DNA of 64,000 nucleotides from Adineta ricciae (taxonomy: Eukaryota > Rotifera > Eurotatoria > Adinetida > Adinetidae), in the NCBI GenBank assembly GCA_905250025.1, contig CAJNOJ010000372.1, positions 24,856 to 88,855 of the forward strand, written 5' to 3'. The position numbers and the translations under genes were made by a program. Below are positions 20,745-30,834 of this stretch, one piece after another (position 1 is the first letter of the stretch; every line of letters begins with the position of its first letter). The notes beneath the pieces are model-generated. The model was not told the DNA's origin. It saw only the letters and a program-made list of their open reading frames with translations, and did not search any database.

Positions 20745-21536
20745 GGTAATCGCAAAAAAATACTGTATAATAAGCTTGCTTACTATAACTGTCACGCGGG
20801 TGTCTATGTTCGTTACCTTTTCTTATATACATAGACGACGAAGTTTATTGATTTTTTTTCTGCATTCTGTCCTTGCACTAAAATAACACCACGTTGCACG
20901 ACTTTTCTTCTTCTCTAATCACATTTTTTGCGAAAGAACGTGGTATATATTCGGGTAGGCGAAATCAACACAATTATAGTTATTCGTACGAAAAGTTGAA
21001 GGGGACCCTCGTTCTTTCCAATTTTAACCAATACAAGAATCAATAAAGACTAAAAATAATCTATTTGATATGCAAAGGCTCCTTCGATAGTTCTATAAGC
21101 ACATCAAAACTTAAATATTACACTCAATATTGTACCAAAACCATGTTTTTGGCATTGATACATACCTATTTCAGCTATGGGAAATATGTTAAAAGCTACT
21201 TAAGTAGTTTTAACAAGGATAATATTTAAGAGCATTCCAATATAGCTTTTTGTCTTCACGGTTCGAACTCTTTGAATAGATTCTCGCATGTAGTGGTCTA
21301 AATCCATGTAATGAAATCCCAATCATGATTCATTTGACACACATACACCTCATGCTGATAAAAGAAATATTATCTCATATAACGTCATACGACTTCGTTT
21401 TTCGTATCATGTACTTATCTATATTCTTTGACATGACTCATCGATAAACAAACGGAATCTTTAAAAGCGCATCTAAAACAAGGGCAAATGATTCATATTA
21501 CTTCTTATCGACAGCTTCATAGGACTTTCTGTATTC
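20745..21536. promoter_or_regulatory. Divergent intergenic region between the 4-TM and S33 genes (copy A)
   Basis: 792 bp separate two divergently transcribed genes, and the arrangement is repeated almost unchanged at 47675-48464. Position and conservation suggest both promoters lie here. I see no convincing TATA box or named operator. Confidence 0.35.
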
Positions 21537-23225
21537 ATGTTAGTTGTTTTCACGTTTCCTATTTTTCTTACTCTTCAACTGGCAAAAGCTGGAGCGATTA
21601 ATTATGTTCCATTGAATGGTTGCCAATGGTCTAATTGCAATGTGGACGATGCAATTCCACCTCTTGCAAATTACTCAATTGATTGTTGTGAACTCAAAGT
21701 TCCTCTCAATTATGCCAAGACAAATGGAACGAAGATTTCTATATCAATGACACGTCTCACTCCTTCCAATAAGAATCATACCACGAACAATACTCTTTTC
21801 TTTCTGACAGGTGGCCCAGGTTCATCCGGTTGGACGGCCATTCAATATATACCAATTCTTTTTCCAGCACATTACGGTATAACTGTTATACTTCCTGATC
21901 ATCGTGGTGTTGGACTGTCAACTCCATTGACTTGTGATGATCATGGATCACAGAATCTAACCATTGACTGTATTTCTTATTTGACTTCAAAATGGAGTAT
22001 AGATGGTTTAAATCAATTTTCAATTACTTCAGCAGCTCAAGACTTGTCAGTTCAAATTCATTCTTATCAATCTGTCAGTTCTGGTCGCGTGTCCGTCTAT
22101 AGTTTGAGTTATGGAACCATATGGCTCGATCGTTTTCTTCAGATCTATCCAAATATGGTTCAGTCAGCTATTATGGACGGTGTTATGCATCCACAACTGT
22201 TTTCTATGAGTCGCTATGATCTTTGGACATCATTAGTTGCTTCGCGATTTTTAGGTTACTGTCAATTTCAACCGGAATGTAATCGATATTTTCCTGTCCA
22301 TGAACCACCTCAAATAATGCTAGCTAGGATACTTAAGGAAGTAGATCAAAACAACCAACCATGTATTAATGATCATCTTTTGCAATATCATATAACTAGC
22401 GATAAGCTTCGAGGTCTATTTCGTGGTTTGATGTCATCGAGCCGCTCATTTTATAGTCGTACTGTTATACCAGCCGTTATCTTTCGTTTAAATCGTTGTA
22501 ATTCTGATGATGTCAAAATACTGAATTTTTTCTTCAAAGCTACTCTTGAAAGAACAGAAAAGTTAAGCGAAAGTCGTTCAACTCCTCCGCCCGCACTTTA
22601 CGATTCTCTTGTACTCGGTTTTAACATAATTCAATCAGAACTTTGGTTAGGTAAAGATGAAGAAGAAGTCGACGAAGGAACACTATCCGCTTGGCATAAT
22701 TCAACATTAATGGCTCTTGAAAATTTTAAACTGTTTACATCTCTACGATCTGTATGGCCTAAGTATCCATTAGATGAATATTATCACAGAATAGCCATTA
22801 ATGCAAACGTACTAATGTTATCAGGTCAACTCGATCCAGCAACACATCTTGATTATGCTACTCATCTTGCAACAATGACACGTAAATCACGAACATTTTA
22901 CACTATTCCATTGGTTGGCCATGTCGCTATTCTTACAACAGTAGTTGATTATAAATGTCCACTAAAACTTATTTGTTCATGGGCATTTCCAAATTTATTT
23001 CCATCTGAATGGAATGATCCAAACTGTATCCAGGAATTTCCAACGACGATAGATTTTGTTGGAAATGGTGAAAAAGAGCAAGAATATTCGATAATGTACT
23101 TGAATATATCAAAACCATTTGAAGATATTAACTTAACAACTCCGTCGGGTTCAAATGTTCGCTCAATAAGTGCATACCAGTTCCTCACATACTTTGTACT
23201 AGTATTTCTAACATTGTTTATCTAG
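21537..23225 (+). CDS. Peptidase S33 / tripeptidyl-aminopeptidase-like hydrolase, copy A, likely GPI-anchored
   Basis: 562 residues in one exon. An N-terminal hydrophobic stretch to about residue 20 is a signal peptide. The alpha/beta-hydrolase core shows TGGPGSSG (residues 91-98, oxyanion hole), LPDHRGVGLS (119-128), the nucleophile elbow SLSYG with Ser191, Asp433 in SGQLDPATH and His462 in GHVAI. The triad is complete and spaced as in S33 (prolyl/tripeptidyl aminopeptidase) enzymes, with a C-terminal TAP-like part. The first Gly of the usual G-x-S-x-G is Ser. The protein ends with a hydrophobic tail of about 15 residues (FLTYFVLVFLTLFI) and no cytoplasmic residues, typical of a GPI signal. 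Expected role: extracellular release of short peptides. It differs from copy B at 12 residues, none catalytic. Confidence 0.85.
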   Translation: MLVVFTFPIFLTLQLAKAGAINYVPLNGCQWSNCNVDDAIPPLANYSIDCCELKVPLNYAKTNGTKISISMTRLTPSNKNHTTNNTLFFLTGGPGSSGWTAIQYIPILFPAHYGITVILPDHRGVGLSTPLTCDDHGSQNLTIDCISYLTSKWSIDGLNQFSITSAAQDLSVQIHSYQSVSSGRVSVYSLSYGTIWLDRFLQIYPNMVQSAIMDGVMHPQLFSMSRYDLWTSLVASRFLGYCQFQPECNRYFPVHEPPQIMLARILKEVDQNNQPCINDHLLQYHITSDKLRGLFRGLMSSSRSFYSRTVIPAVIFRLNRCNSDDVKILNFFFKATLERTEKLSESRSTPPPALYDSLVLGFNIIQSELWLGKDEEEVDEGTLSAWHNSTLMALENFKLFTSLRSVWPKYPLDEYYHRIAINANVLMLSGQLDPATHLDYATHLATMTRKSRTFYTIPLVGHVAILTTVVDYKCPLKLICSWAFPNLFPSEWNDPNCIQEFPTTIDFVGNGEKEQEYSIMYLNISKPFEDINLTTPSGSNVRSISAYQFLTYFVLVFLTLFI

Positions 23226-23266
23226 GGTGATTGTACGGTTAAAGATGTCAACACACGTATTTAGCC

Positions 23267-23580
23267 TCAGTTCGAGCAGAAATTTTCAGATTTGGATTTC
23301 TGCGTATATTGAAACTGTACTGGAAAGGATGTTAAGTTTTTTATAAACATTATTATCGATGGGTGGGTGAGGGTAGATGACCGTTGAGTGCCCGAGTGCG
23401 CTTTGTGGTTGATGTTTTCGTCGTTATGAAGAAAAGTAGAACAGATGCGATCTTCGCATCGCCAGTACTTCACTTTCCCATGATTCTGGTTTAATGTGTA
23501 GATATATTCATCGTACGGAGCCACACGCCTTCCCTTTGTCGTCTTACTAAACTTGAGGATAGTCGTGCTATAGTTGCCAT
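23267..23580 (-). pseudogene. FLYWCH-type zinc finger, copy A (frameshifted at the start)
   Basis: The minus-strand frame contains YIYTLNQNHGKVKYWRC, then DRICSTFLH and a C-terminal His-containing part, the layout of a FLYWCH finger (aromatic core, W-R-C, second Cys, two His). The orthologous ATG (MAT, 23580) is present, but a 2-nt insertion after codon 3 (ACTATAGCACG versus ACTAGCACG in copy B) moves the downstream finger out of frame. The in-frame finger has no ATG of its own. Compared with copy B it retains the second zinc Cys and has a 12-residue segment before the C-terminus that B lacks. FLYWCH fingers are often found in DNA-binding or transposase-derived proteins. Confidence 0.65.
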
Positions 23581-23934
23581 GATGAAGGAAAAGGATCCTG
23601 TATATATAGCAGGACAGGTTGATTCACCGATACTACGCCTATCAGCGAGCGAAACGTTAGCCAATTAATACGAAAATGCTCATAATTTATTGATAAACTA
23701 CATATACGTACGAGCATAAAGACAAAAGGTAATAAAATAATAATATATTACGGTTAAAAGATTGATTTTTGACGCAATGAATAGTTGACGGAATACCCAT
23801 CGATAAGATGTTTGTTGACAAACGGTGCTGTCGATGATTGATATGTGATTCTTGTCGAGAACGAACAAATTCGGCATAAACAATATCATCAACGCGTTTT
23901 ATTTTTTGTGCTTTTGTAATCTGAACATTAATGT
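23581..23934. other. Intergenic, no gene
   Basis: Shared with copy B (50471-50933), which has about 110 extra bases here. No conserved reading frame. Confidence 0.4.
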
Positions 23935-24133
23935 CGGCCTGTCCACGCAAAACGTGATTCCGTCACGCTGTATTTTTTGAATTATTTATAAGGAAAGTAA
24001 CCCTAGGATCCCAGGAGCTCATAATTTTGAACATTCAATTGTGCTTAACAAAACCTGGTTTCGGACAATTACAATCAATTTTCCGCTCATTCAGAGCAGC
24101 GTGACGGAATCACCCTTCTCCGTGGACAAGCTG
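23935..24133. mobile_element. ~200-bp terminal-inverted-repeat element, present only in copy A
   Basis: Copy B reads straight from aacattaatgta to ttgcttgatgcag, whereas copy A has about 199 bp inserted. Inside are exact inverted copies of gtgattccgtcacgctg (23954-23970 and 24097-24113) and imperfect outer arms (tgtccacg / cgtggaca). It has no coding capacity, so it is a MITE-like non-autonomous DNA transposon. The target duplication is short or unclear (possibly GT), so the superfamily is not assigned. Confidence 0.8.
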
Positions 24134-24199
24134 TGTATTGCTAGATGCAGCGTAATTACTCTTAATATTCTATTTTATGGTCAGCTTGACCGTTTTTTA

Positions 24200-24740
24200 A
24201 AGAAAGTTTATCGACGTCTTATCAAAAGAAAAGGAATGAGAAAGAGGCATTCTTCCAATGATACGAGATGAAGGAATGATTTTTGCATCACGGGGAGCAT
24301 TAGATCGAGGCAATTTCAAAACGCAAGAACAAATTGAAGACATGGAGACGGCTGGCGAGATAGGAAGATCATCTATTTGGCCGCTCGAAGCTAATGAATA
24401 ATGATTCTGGAGCGTTTTTTATGTTATATACCCAAATATTCCTAGGTCCATCCGAACAAGATCGAGCGACGATTGTGGCATTAAGCCAAAGTGCACTTGC
24501 TTATGTTATGGTGAAACAACCGTATATCTTTCCCATTGTTGGTATTCGAAAACCGAAACCTTTGTGAGGTAACATTAACGCGTTGAAAGTAAGTTTAAAT
24601 AAAGAAGAAATCAACCGCACATGTGATTTCAAACTTGGCTATCTGTTTGATTGTATGGATAGGTATCCAGGTAAAAAATGGCTCATAGAAGCGACTGGTA
24701 ACCATGATTGAACGGAATGGCCTGAAAGTATCGATGTAAG
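24200..24740 (+). pseudogene. Aldo-keto reductase (aryl-alcohol dehydrogenase-like) relic, copy A
   Basis: In one frame, RGILPMIRDEGMIFASRGAL is followed by GNFKTQEQIE. After stops and a frame change come LGPSEQDRATIVALSQSAL, AYVMVKQPYIFPIVGIRKP, a TGA, then GNINALKVSLNKEEI. These match the C-terminal half of fungal-type NADP aryl-alcohol dehydrogenases (AKR superfamily): the P-M-x-x-x-E-G-M strand, the PIVG-x-R-K cofactor-binding loop, and the G-N-I-x-A-L helix. Upstream catalytic parts (the Asp/Tyr/Lys/His tetrad) are missing and several stops interrupt, so it is dead. Fungal affinity is recognised from motif memory; transfer from fungi is inference. Confidence 0.7.
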
Positions 24741-25001
24741 ATAATGTCAGACAAATATGTAGTTAATTATTGATTAGTATTCTTGTCACTTATATCAAGA
24801 GATACGCAAATATGAATATCGTTTGTGTTGTCAAAAACTCCACCTACGTTTTTACCTCCACTCATTTTATTTCAGAAAAATAAGCATGAAATAAACTACA
24901 TTATATGGTGTTTTTCATTAGCATGAGAGTGAAATTTTTCTTCTGAGAATGTTTTCACTTACTTATTTGTTTAATTAAATCAACGTGACCCCGCAACACA
25001 A
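24741..25001. other. Intergenic, no gene
   Basis: Conserved with copy B; no feature recognised. Confidence 0.35.
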
Positions 25002-25169
25002 ATGAACACAACGATAGAACAACCATTTTCTAAATTGGATGACGATCGGTCTTCTCATACGAATACAACAACGAAAATCAGAAGAGCTGAAAAATGCATA
25101 GCTGTATGTAACTGCTGTTATCACTTTTGCTGCATAATTTTAAGTTGTATAGACTTTTTTGAACAATAA
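25002..25169 (+). CDS. 55-residue Cys-rich small ORF, copy A
   Basis: ATG 25002 to TAA 25167-25169. It encodes a Ser/Thr/Asp N-terminal half and a Cys-rich hydrophobic end (CIAVCNCCYHFCCIILSCIDFF). The same 55-codon frame is preserved without indels in copy B (51624-51791). Of about seven substitutions, four change a residue, so selection is not proven. No family recognised. It could be a small membrane-associated or palmitoylated protein, or a leftover exon. Confidence 0.35.
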   Translation: MNTTIEQPFSKLDDDRSSHTNTTTKIRRAEKCIAVCNCCYHFCCIILSCIDFFEQ

Positions 25170-25410
25170 TAAAACCAAAATTTACCTTTTATTCGAAAAC
25201 AATGTTTGCTCTTGCTATCATAGCGTAGGAAACCACACGAATACTTACATTCGAAGTGTATAACGAACCTCAGCTGACTACAGTATAAGACGTGCTACCG
25301 GTCCTACTTACAGGTCCATTAGACACTATCATTCTTGCCATCTACTTTTCCTTTCGTGTAGTTTTACACTGATTCAAACTCGATGCGCATAGTATCAATA
25401 TTTTTTCCGT

Positions 25411-25884
25411 TTATGGTGCAGAAAAGGTAATTGGCGTATGACCGATCAGTATAATGATACGAGTGTCGAATATAACATCTATTTTGATCAATTTTCCTGA
25501 ATTCTTTTTGCACACATATTTTTTATTACAAACAGCACATTCCTTCGCTTTCATTGAACAGTAAGTAGAACGCTCTGATTTAGATTGATCACATTCGAAG
25601 AGAATAAATTCGAGGCTCGAGACATCTATCGTAGTCTGAAAAATTCTTTGAAGGTCTTGTAGTATTACACTAATACTCTGTTCGAAACAGTGCAGCCGTA
25701 TCGAAAGTATATCCGGATTTTGTACACATTCTTCTATGTTAATTTTTGTAGTGGGCATCAGAGTAACTACGGAAAAGCTCTCCAATGAATCCAAAACAGA
25801 AGTGAAATACAAATCGGGCAAAAAGTTCCTGGAAATCAAGCTAATGAATATCGTTGAATCAACTAGTCGCTTGAACGGGATCAA
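25411..25884 (-). CDS. 157-residue protein of unknown function, copy A (5' part broken)
   Basis: The same 157-codon frame exists in copy B (52030-52503) with about 20 differences. It has a hydrophobic/helical N-terminal part and a C-terminal Cys cluster (YCSMKAKECAVCNKKYVCKK) that could bind metal. Neither copy has an ATG at the start: the frame opens at TTG. Upstream sequence (ELNNAFIDQMKLIVDS in B) continues in another frame, with the octamer GTTGATTC duplicated 22 nt apart in B and nearly so in A. That suggests an ancestral 22-nt duplication causing a frameshift, or an unusually short intron. Copy A also has a TAA just before that upstream part. Probably an old pseudogene; a real spliced gene is possible. 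Confidence 0.4.
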   Translation of the reverse strand: MIPFKRLVDSTIFISLISRNFLPDLYFTSVLDSLESFSVVTLMPTTKINIEECVQNPDILSIRLHCFEQSISVILQDLQRIFQTTIDVSSLEFILFECDQSKSERSTYCSMKAKECAVCNKKYVCKKNSGKLIKIDVIFDTRIIILIGHTPITFSAP

Positions 25885-26368
25885 CGATCAATTTCATGCG
25901 ATCAATAAAAGCGTTATTCAGTTCAAAAGCAATGCCAGTGAACGTTTGACATTACATTGAGAAATAGACGCTAGACTCGGTATGAAAGAGAAAAACTACT
26001 TCTGTGATTTTTTTCTTTTGTTTTAGATAGACACACGAAAAACTTTTAATAACAAATTTTGCTTACTTTCTCTTCTGTAGAGAAGGATTTTTCCCAAATA
26101 TAAGAACAATATTCTAATAAAAAACGCTTGCTTTAATAATTGCACTGTGGTTAGGTAGTGTCAGGGACAGGCTGAATATATAGTGCGTTAACTTTTTTTA
26201 TTTGTCTAGTTGAGTTAAACTGACTCTCGGAGTTTCAGGTAGAAAAAGCACAATTGTGCAGCGTACTCAACAGAAAAAGAAATTGTAAAATATACACATA
26301 TACATTATTTGCTTCATTCCATAACAAGTACTATTCATAGGCTTCTTTCGTTATATTTGTGAGATAAT

Positions 26369-26785
26369 ATGATCATATCAATTACTTTTCTTTTTCTGAA
26401 TCTGGTTATCATCTGTGCAAATGTCATAGCTATTATTGGTTCTATTAGGAGCGCAGTATACGCTTCCAATGTCACGACTACTGTTATCGACTAGAACAAT
26501 TCCTGTTCAGAATATGTTTGTGGTGCATTCTTGTCAAACATTCTATCTTATGTATTAGGATTGAATTCTTATTCTAATAATAAAAAATGCCATTCATTTG
26601 CCAATTATTCATCATCGAGAAGAATAATCACGGATCTCGACTCGACATCTGTATCTATACAACAGTCGCCATTTCTAAATGAGACTAAAAGTCAATGTAA
26701 AGCGAGTATTTGCCTAAGAATAGGTATAGGCGTTAGTGTCTCTGTTATACACATCAGCACTTACACTCCCATCCGACTCTTTTAA
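26369..26785 (+). pseudogene. Secreted/membrane ORF interrupted by a TAG shared with copy B (copy A)
   Basis: From ATG 26369 a 41-codon frame encodes a hydrophobic leader (ITFLFLNLVIICANVIAIIG) and an Asn/Thr-rich segment, then hits TAG at 26492-26494. The same frame stays open for another 96 codons, with Cys and Asn-Xaa-Ser/Thr sites typical of an ectodomain, to 26785. Copy B has the identical TAG (53101-53103). So the stop predates the duplication, or it is functional. I call it a pseudogene with modest confidence; stop readthrough is the alternative. Confidence 0.4.
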
Positions 26786-26846
26786 TTGTGCAAGTTTTGT
26801 TTATTTTTTTGTTTCGCTCAGAAGCATGAATTATACCGATCAATAT

Positions 26847-28249
26847 TTAGGCTATGACAGTGCGGAATACAAGAATAATAGAAATAAAGAGTCCAAAAAG
26901 ATTTCCTTTTGTACGGAATGCAGATGCATGAACCAGATCGGGGTCCAAACATTGAAAAAATGACACATAAATATCTTCGTAAGTTTTCCAAATCTGTTGC
27001 GTTAAATTAATCGGTGCGTTCGTATCTGCATTTGATAGGATAATCACACCTATATTCTTCTTATTAGTGAGCATCACATGTGCCATGCCCGGCAACTCTC
27101 CAGCGTGACCAAAGTATCGATCACCTTTGTCTGTGGTTACCCAATACCAACTAAGGCCATATTCTAGTCGTCGTTGTATCGTATTATTATTAACCGGTTC
27201 TGGAGTAAACATCGGTATGACACCACAGCCGACCACTGTTCGTATTTCGGCAATGGATCGCGGATGGAGGATAGACGATCCATTGTTGAGAAACATGCGA
27301 AGATATACGGATAAAGCACGAGCCGACATACGCCACAGACCAGCCGGATAGGTGCTCAAACTGAAATATGGAAAATGTAGCCACGTGGGAATATTATCCT
27401 GAGAAGAAAACGATTAAAATCAATTCAATTAATGATTTTCATGCTGGTTACCGAGATCTGTGTGATATTGAATTGTGGCATCATCTGGTGCCATTGTTCA
27501 ATATAGAATGCATCGGACGCATAAGCATAACTCTTGACAAGATCATCTGGATTTTCAAAATCGGACAAATGCACACCAGTTTTGGTGATATCAATACCAA
27601 GTGGCTTAAGAATTTTTTCTTCGACATAATCGCTGTAGCTCATATTCACAATTCGTTCAACAACCAATGCAGCCAGTGACGAGCCCACATTTGAATACAA
27701 TGACACACTGCCAGGTGGTTTTGGTAACCAGTTGGATGTGTTTGGATTCGCATATTTGAAACACACATCAGCCAGCGATTCTTTGAATGCTTCGTCACCC
27801 GGTTTAAAAAGGGAATCTTCGGCTTGACGATTGACATAGATTGAAGCTGAGTGCGAGAGTAACTTGCGTAGAGTAATCGAATGCGAAGGATAATGTGGAT
27901 GGAAGATGCGTCTCTGCGGTTCCGATAAATATTGATTAATGTCCGCATCAAGATCGACGAGTTCTTGCTCGACAAGTTGCATAACAGCGATACCTATAAA
28001 AGTTTTCGAAATCGAACCGAGAGAGAAAATGGATTTGTCAATATCTATAGGCTCTTTTGGTGATAAAGATTTGTAGCCAACAGCTTGTTCATAGAGGACA
28101 TGAGTGGCATTGACCACGATGATCGCAGCGCCTGGTACATGGATTTTCTTGAGAGATTGTTCTATCCATTCTTGATTCGGGCAAGTTGAACCGTTGCCAA
28201 TTGCAATGTGGAAAACAAGAGCAAACACAACCAACAATATATGCACCAT
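26847..28249 (-). CDS. Serine beta-lactamase-like (S12 / LACTB-type) secreted protein, copy A
   Basis: Two exons: 28249-27452 (798 nt) and 27398-26847 (552 nt), with a 53-nt intron (GTAACC..TTCTCAG) in phase 0, giving 449 residues. A signal peptide covers about residues 1-20. Catalytic motifs of the S12 fold are all present: SISK with Ser79 and Lys82, the Tyr-Ser-Asn at 185-187, and HAG at 364-366 (the KTG-equivalent HxG typical of esterase-like members). The C-terminus is hydrophobic (FGLFISIILVF), so the protein is probably membrane-attached or GPI-anchored. Expected activity: hydrolysis of an ester or amide, or a D-amino-acid peptide; the substrate is unknown. Origin from bacteria is plausible but unproven. 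It is intact and paired with 53480-54882. Confidence 0.85.
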
Positions 28250-28588
28250 GCTTAGATTTCGTTTAACAAAAAAATAATCTTTTCTCGCTAATGTAATAGA
28301 CTGACGTAGCTTTTGTTATGATAAAACTTTATATGTCAAGTACGATGAATCATCAACAAAGCCAAAAGCAAATATGAATGATGCTATATCGTTATCGTCG
28401 ACTTTCGTTTTCTCTTCTGTTAGCTTTGTTATTAATCATATGTACCGAGAAAAGAATGATGTCAATACTTAAAACTATTGAAGAACGACATAATTCATCG
28501 AGCTATCCCCACTAGCTGCAAAGTGATTGAAAACTTGAATAGAACCATATAGAATGCACCAAATAGATTTTTGTTAAAGAATAGATTT

Positions 28589-28747
28589 ATGGAATCAACA
28601 TTAGAATGGGAGAAAATAGTACTCGATGCTATTGAAACTCGTCGATTGCGTATGATTGAACGTGGATATTATATCAAACAATATCGTCTGGCACCACAAC
28701 AAAAGAGCGATGATAATCTACAGCAATCAATAGGCTTCAGTGGCTGA
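28589..28747 (+). CDS. 52-residue small ORF, copy A
   Basis: ATG 28589 to TGA 28745-28747: a charged helical peptide (WEKIVLDAIETRRLRMIERG) with a Gln-rich end. Copy B (from 55221) keeps the first 30 codons but then has TAA and a further TAG, so the frame is broken there. No family recognised. Composition looks protein-like; it may be a single exon. Confidence 0.35.
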   Translation: MESTLEWEKIVLDAIETRRLRMIERGYYIKQYRLAPQQKSDDNLQQSIGFSG

Positions 28748-28996
28748 TTAAAAAAATAAAAGATAATGAATTATTGCGTCTCACGACTTTTATTTTATAA
28801 CTTTTATTTCTGAATTTTTTCTTCAAATATTTTACTTTTTCGTTTTTCGTTTCGATAACATACAGCTGTAGTAAAAAAACATACATATCTTTGTCATGCA
28901 AATATATTCTTATCAGTATTCATCCTTCAAGTACTTTTGTATATGTGTGGCAGCTCATAGAAAATATGGCGCATACTATATTTCAGTACTTCATTC

Positions 28997-29963
28997 CAGA
29001 GAGCGAAACGAGGCAATATTTTGCTGCCTCGGCTCGACATTTTTGGACGTTACAGAAATTACTATTGAGAATATATTTGTTAACCCTACTACTACCAAAC
29101 TCTCTTCCAGTTTCTCAGCGTACGAATATATTCTAGAATAAGTTTCTATACGAATATTTACTGCGTCTAAGACACATTCATTTAGTCTGAAAATCACTGA
29201 TCTTTCATTCTTGAGACTTCTGTTCCTTATTGACACTGTCGATTCCAGAGAATAGATCAAACATACCCCACACTGCATTCACACAGATAATCTCACTCGT
29301 CATATATTGATGAAAATGTTGCGCTAATAAAAACTTTAACTCTATTATTAAGTTTATTGTTGCTACGATCAAAACGGTTCCAGTTGGTGGCACTACGGCT
29401 AAGAATATAACAGTTTCATGATACTTTCAGTGTCCACTGTGTGAGAGTTTTTTACCTATCTCTTGGGAATGATTTTTATTATTCCTAATAAGTCAACAAA
29501 CAAAACAAGATATGAATCTTGAAATAATTTGAAAGTGATGTCTATCTGCTATCCGATCAGAAAATACAGATGATATAAGACATAATATTATTAGTCCTTT
29601 CCTTATATCATTTATGTTTCTATAGTCATCTTCACTATCCTTCAAAAGTGTTGCAATTGATTATACAGTGTGAGAAAAAACTACTAGATGTTTCAGCGGA
29701 TTTTAGAGAAAAGTCAGAATTTATATGCCATTCATAGATATCTGAATAAAAATGGATCTTAGATTTTCAAATTAATAGTTAATAACGTGGGATTTAATGA
29801 TAAAACTACACCAAAGAGCACACAAATAAAGTTGCCCATTCAGTGAGAAATATTATGCACTTGTTGTCTATAAAATCAAAGAATCAAGAACATGGGTCAA
29901 TTCTCAATAATACTGGTATCAGTGAAAGTCGAGGTGACACTGCTCGCCTCGTTTCGGGCTCTG
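28997..29963. mobile_element. Non-autonomous hAT-like DNA transposon, 967 bp
   Basis: The left end CAGAGAGCGAAACGAGGC is matched by the inverted right end (CAGAGCCCGAAACGAGGC read from 29963), 16 of 18 positions. It is flanked by a perfect 8-bp direct repeat CTTCATTC (28989-28996 and 29964-29971). Copy B has a single TTTCATTC at the equivalent site (about 55627), i.e. an empty site. An 8-bp target duplication and CAGAG termini are hallmarks of hAT elements. Internal frames are short and show no transposase. Confidence 0.9.
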
Positions 29964-29974
29964 CTTCATTCTTT

Positions 29975-30165
29975 CCATTTGGAAAAGTGAAAACTCAACC
30001 TCAATATTTTTAGGTCCGATTGCGGCTAGTCCGTAACTATCAATGGAACCACATCTCGAACTATATACAAGAAGAGAAAACATAGTGTTCTTGCATACAT
30101 TCATGTAATTTACGCTAGTAATAAGCTTTCTTTTATTTGGTTCACGATTATTGCATAAATTTTCA
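29975..30165. other. Distal end of duplicated block A
   Basis: Homologous to 55722-55915 (shared cctcaatatttataggtccg-type sequence). No gene. It marks the outer limit of the duplication beyond the hAT insertion. Confidence 0.7.
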
Positions 30166-30272
30166 TTGATTTAACAAATGCTGCTCTCTGATTGAATAGG
30201 ACAGACACAAACAAAATTTACGCTCTTCGAGCCATGGATTTAGCCGCTGTATAACCCTTTCTTTCAGAAAAG

Positions 30273-30499
30273 GGAATTATCGTGTGGTAGATGGCGAAGG
30301 CATTGGAAAGACTGCAGTTGGTTCTGACGACTCTGATCCTCATGATCCATCGCAACCAACACCTGGACGGAATTATACTATAGCAGCTGTTGATATTGAT
30401 TATAATGCGGCAAATGGTTACTGATTACATGATGGCAGTTACCACCCAACGGCTCCTGTGTCTGTTTAAAACTTTGAAGTTGAATTTCACAATGATTAG
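30273..30499 (+). pseudogene. Relic of the CBM9-like secreted protein family
   Basis: The frame reads YRVVDGEGIGKTAVGSDD, PGRNYTIAAVDIDYNAANGY, stop, LHDGSYHPTAP and NFEVEFHND, closely matching residues of the two intact genes downstream (for example YRVADGGVIGKTSVG and HGGAYHPTAPGFDG). In-frame TGA and TAA codons and the missing ends make it a dead third member of the array. It starts just after the end of duplicated block A. Confidence 0.8.
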
Positions 30500-30743
30500 T
30501 GATGAATAAAATTTTATTCGGAAAGAGTGAGTAGCCGCTATATAAATTTGACTTCTTTTCTGGTTTCATAGAAAAAAAGAAAATGTGTCCCTAGTGCAAA
30601 GGACATGATGATGAAAGGAAGAGAAGTAAGTCAGAATGACCTCACAAAAACTTTACAAGCAAAGTTAACAGGTAGGTTTCGTATTATTTTTCTTCTTCTT
30701 TTTCCTCTGTCATAAAGGTAATGACTCAATCATGAGTTTGAGG

Positions 30744-30750
30744 TATAAAA
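30744..30750 (+). promoter_or_regulatory. TATA box upstream of CBM9-like gene 1
   Basis: TATAAAA lies 85 bp before the ATG at 30835, in the expected orientation. Inferred core promoter. Confidence 0.5.
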
Positions 30751-30834
30751 ACTAGCACACGCATATAGCAATATATATAGACATTTTTCTAGTTTGCCTT
30801 CATAGATTTTGCTCTTCGATTTTCAAAAGTCATA

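Larger units (their letters stand above)
17480..30165. repeat. Copy A of a ~12-kb direct segmental duplication
   Basis: Colinear in the same orientation with 44355-55915. Homology starts near the shared gataacaagtgatcattc motif (about 17488 in A, 44362 in B) and ends near attattgcataaatttt (about 30165 in A). Gene order, introns and intergenic DNA are all shared. Copy A carries two insertions that B lacks: a hAT-like element (28997-29963) and a TIR element (23935-24133). It also keeps 180 nt of an aldo-keto reductase relic that B has lost. Confidence 0.95.
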
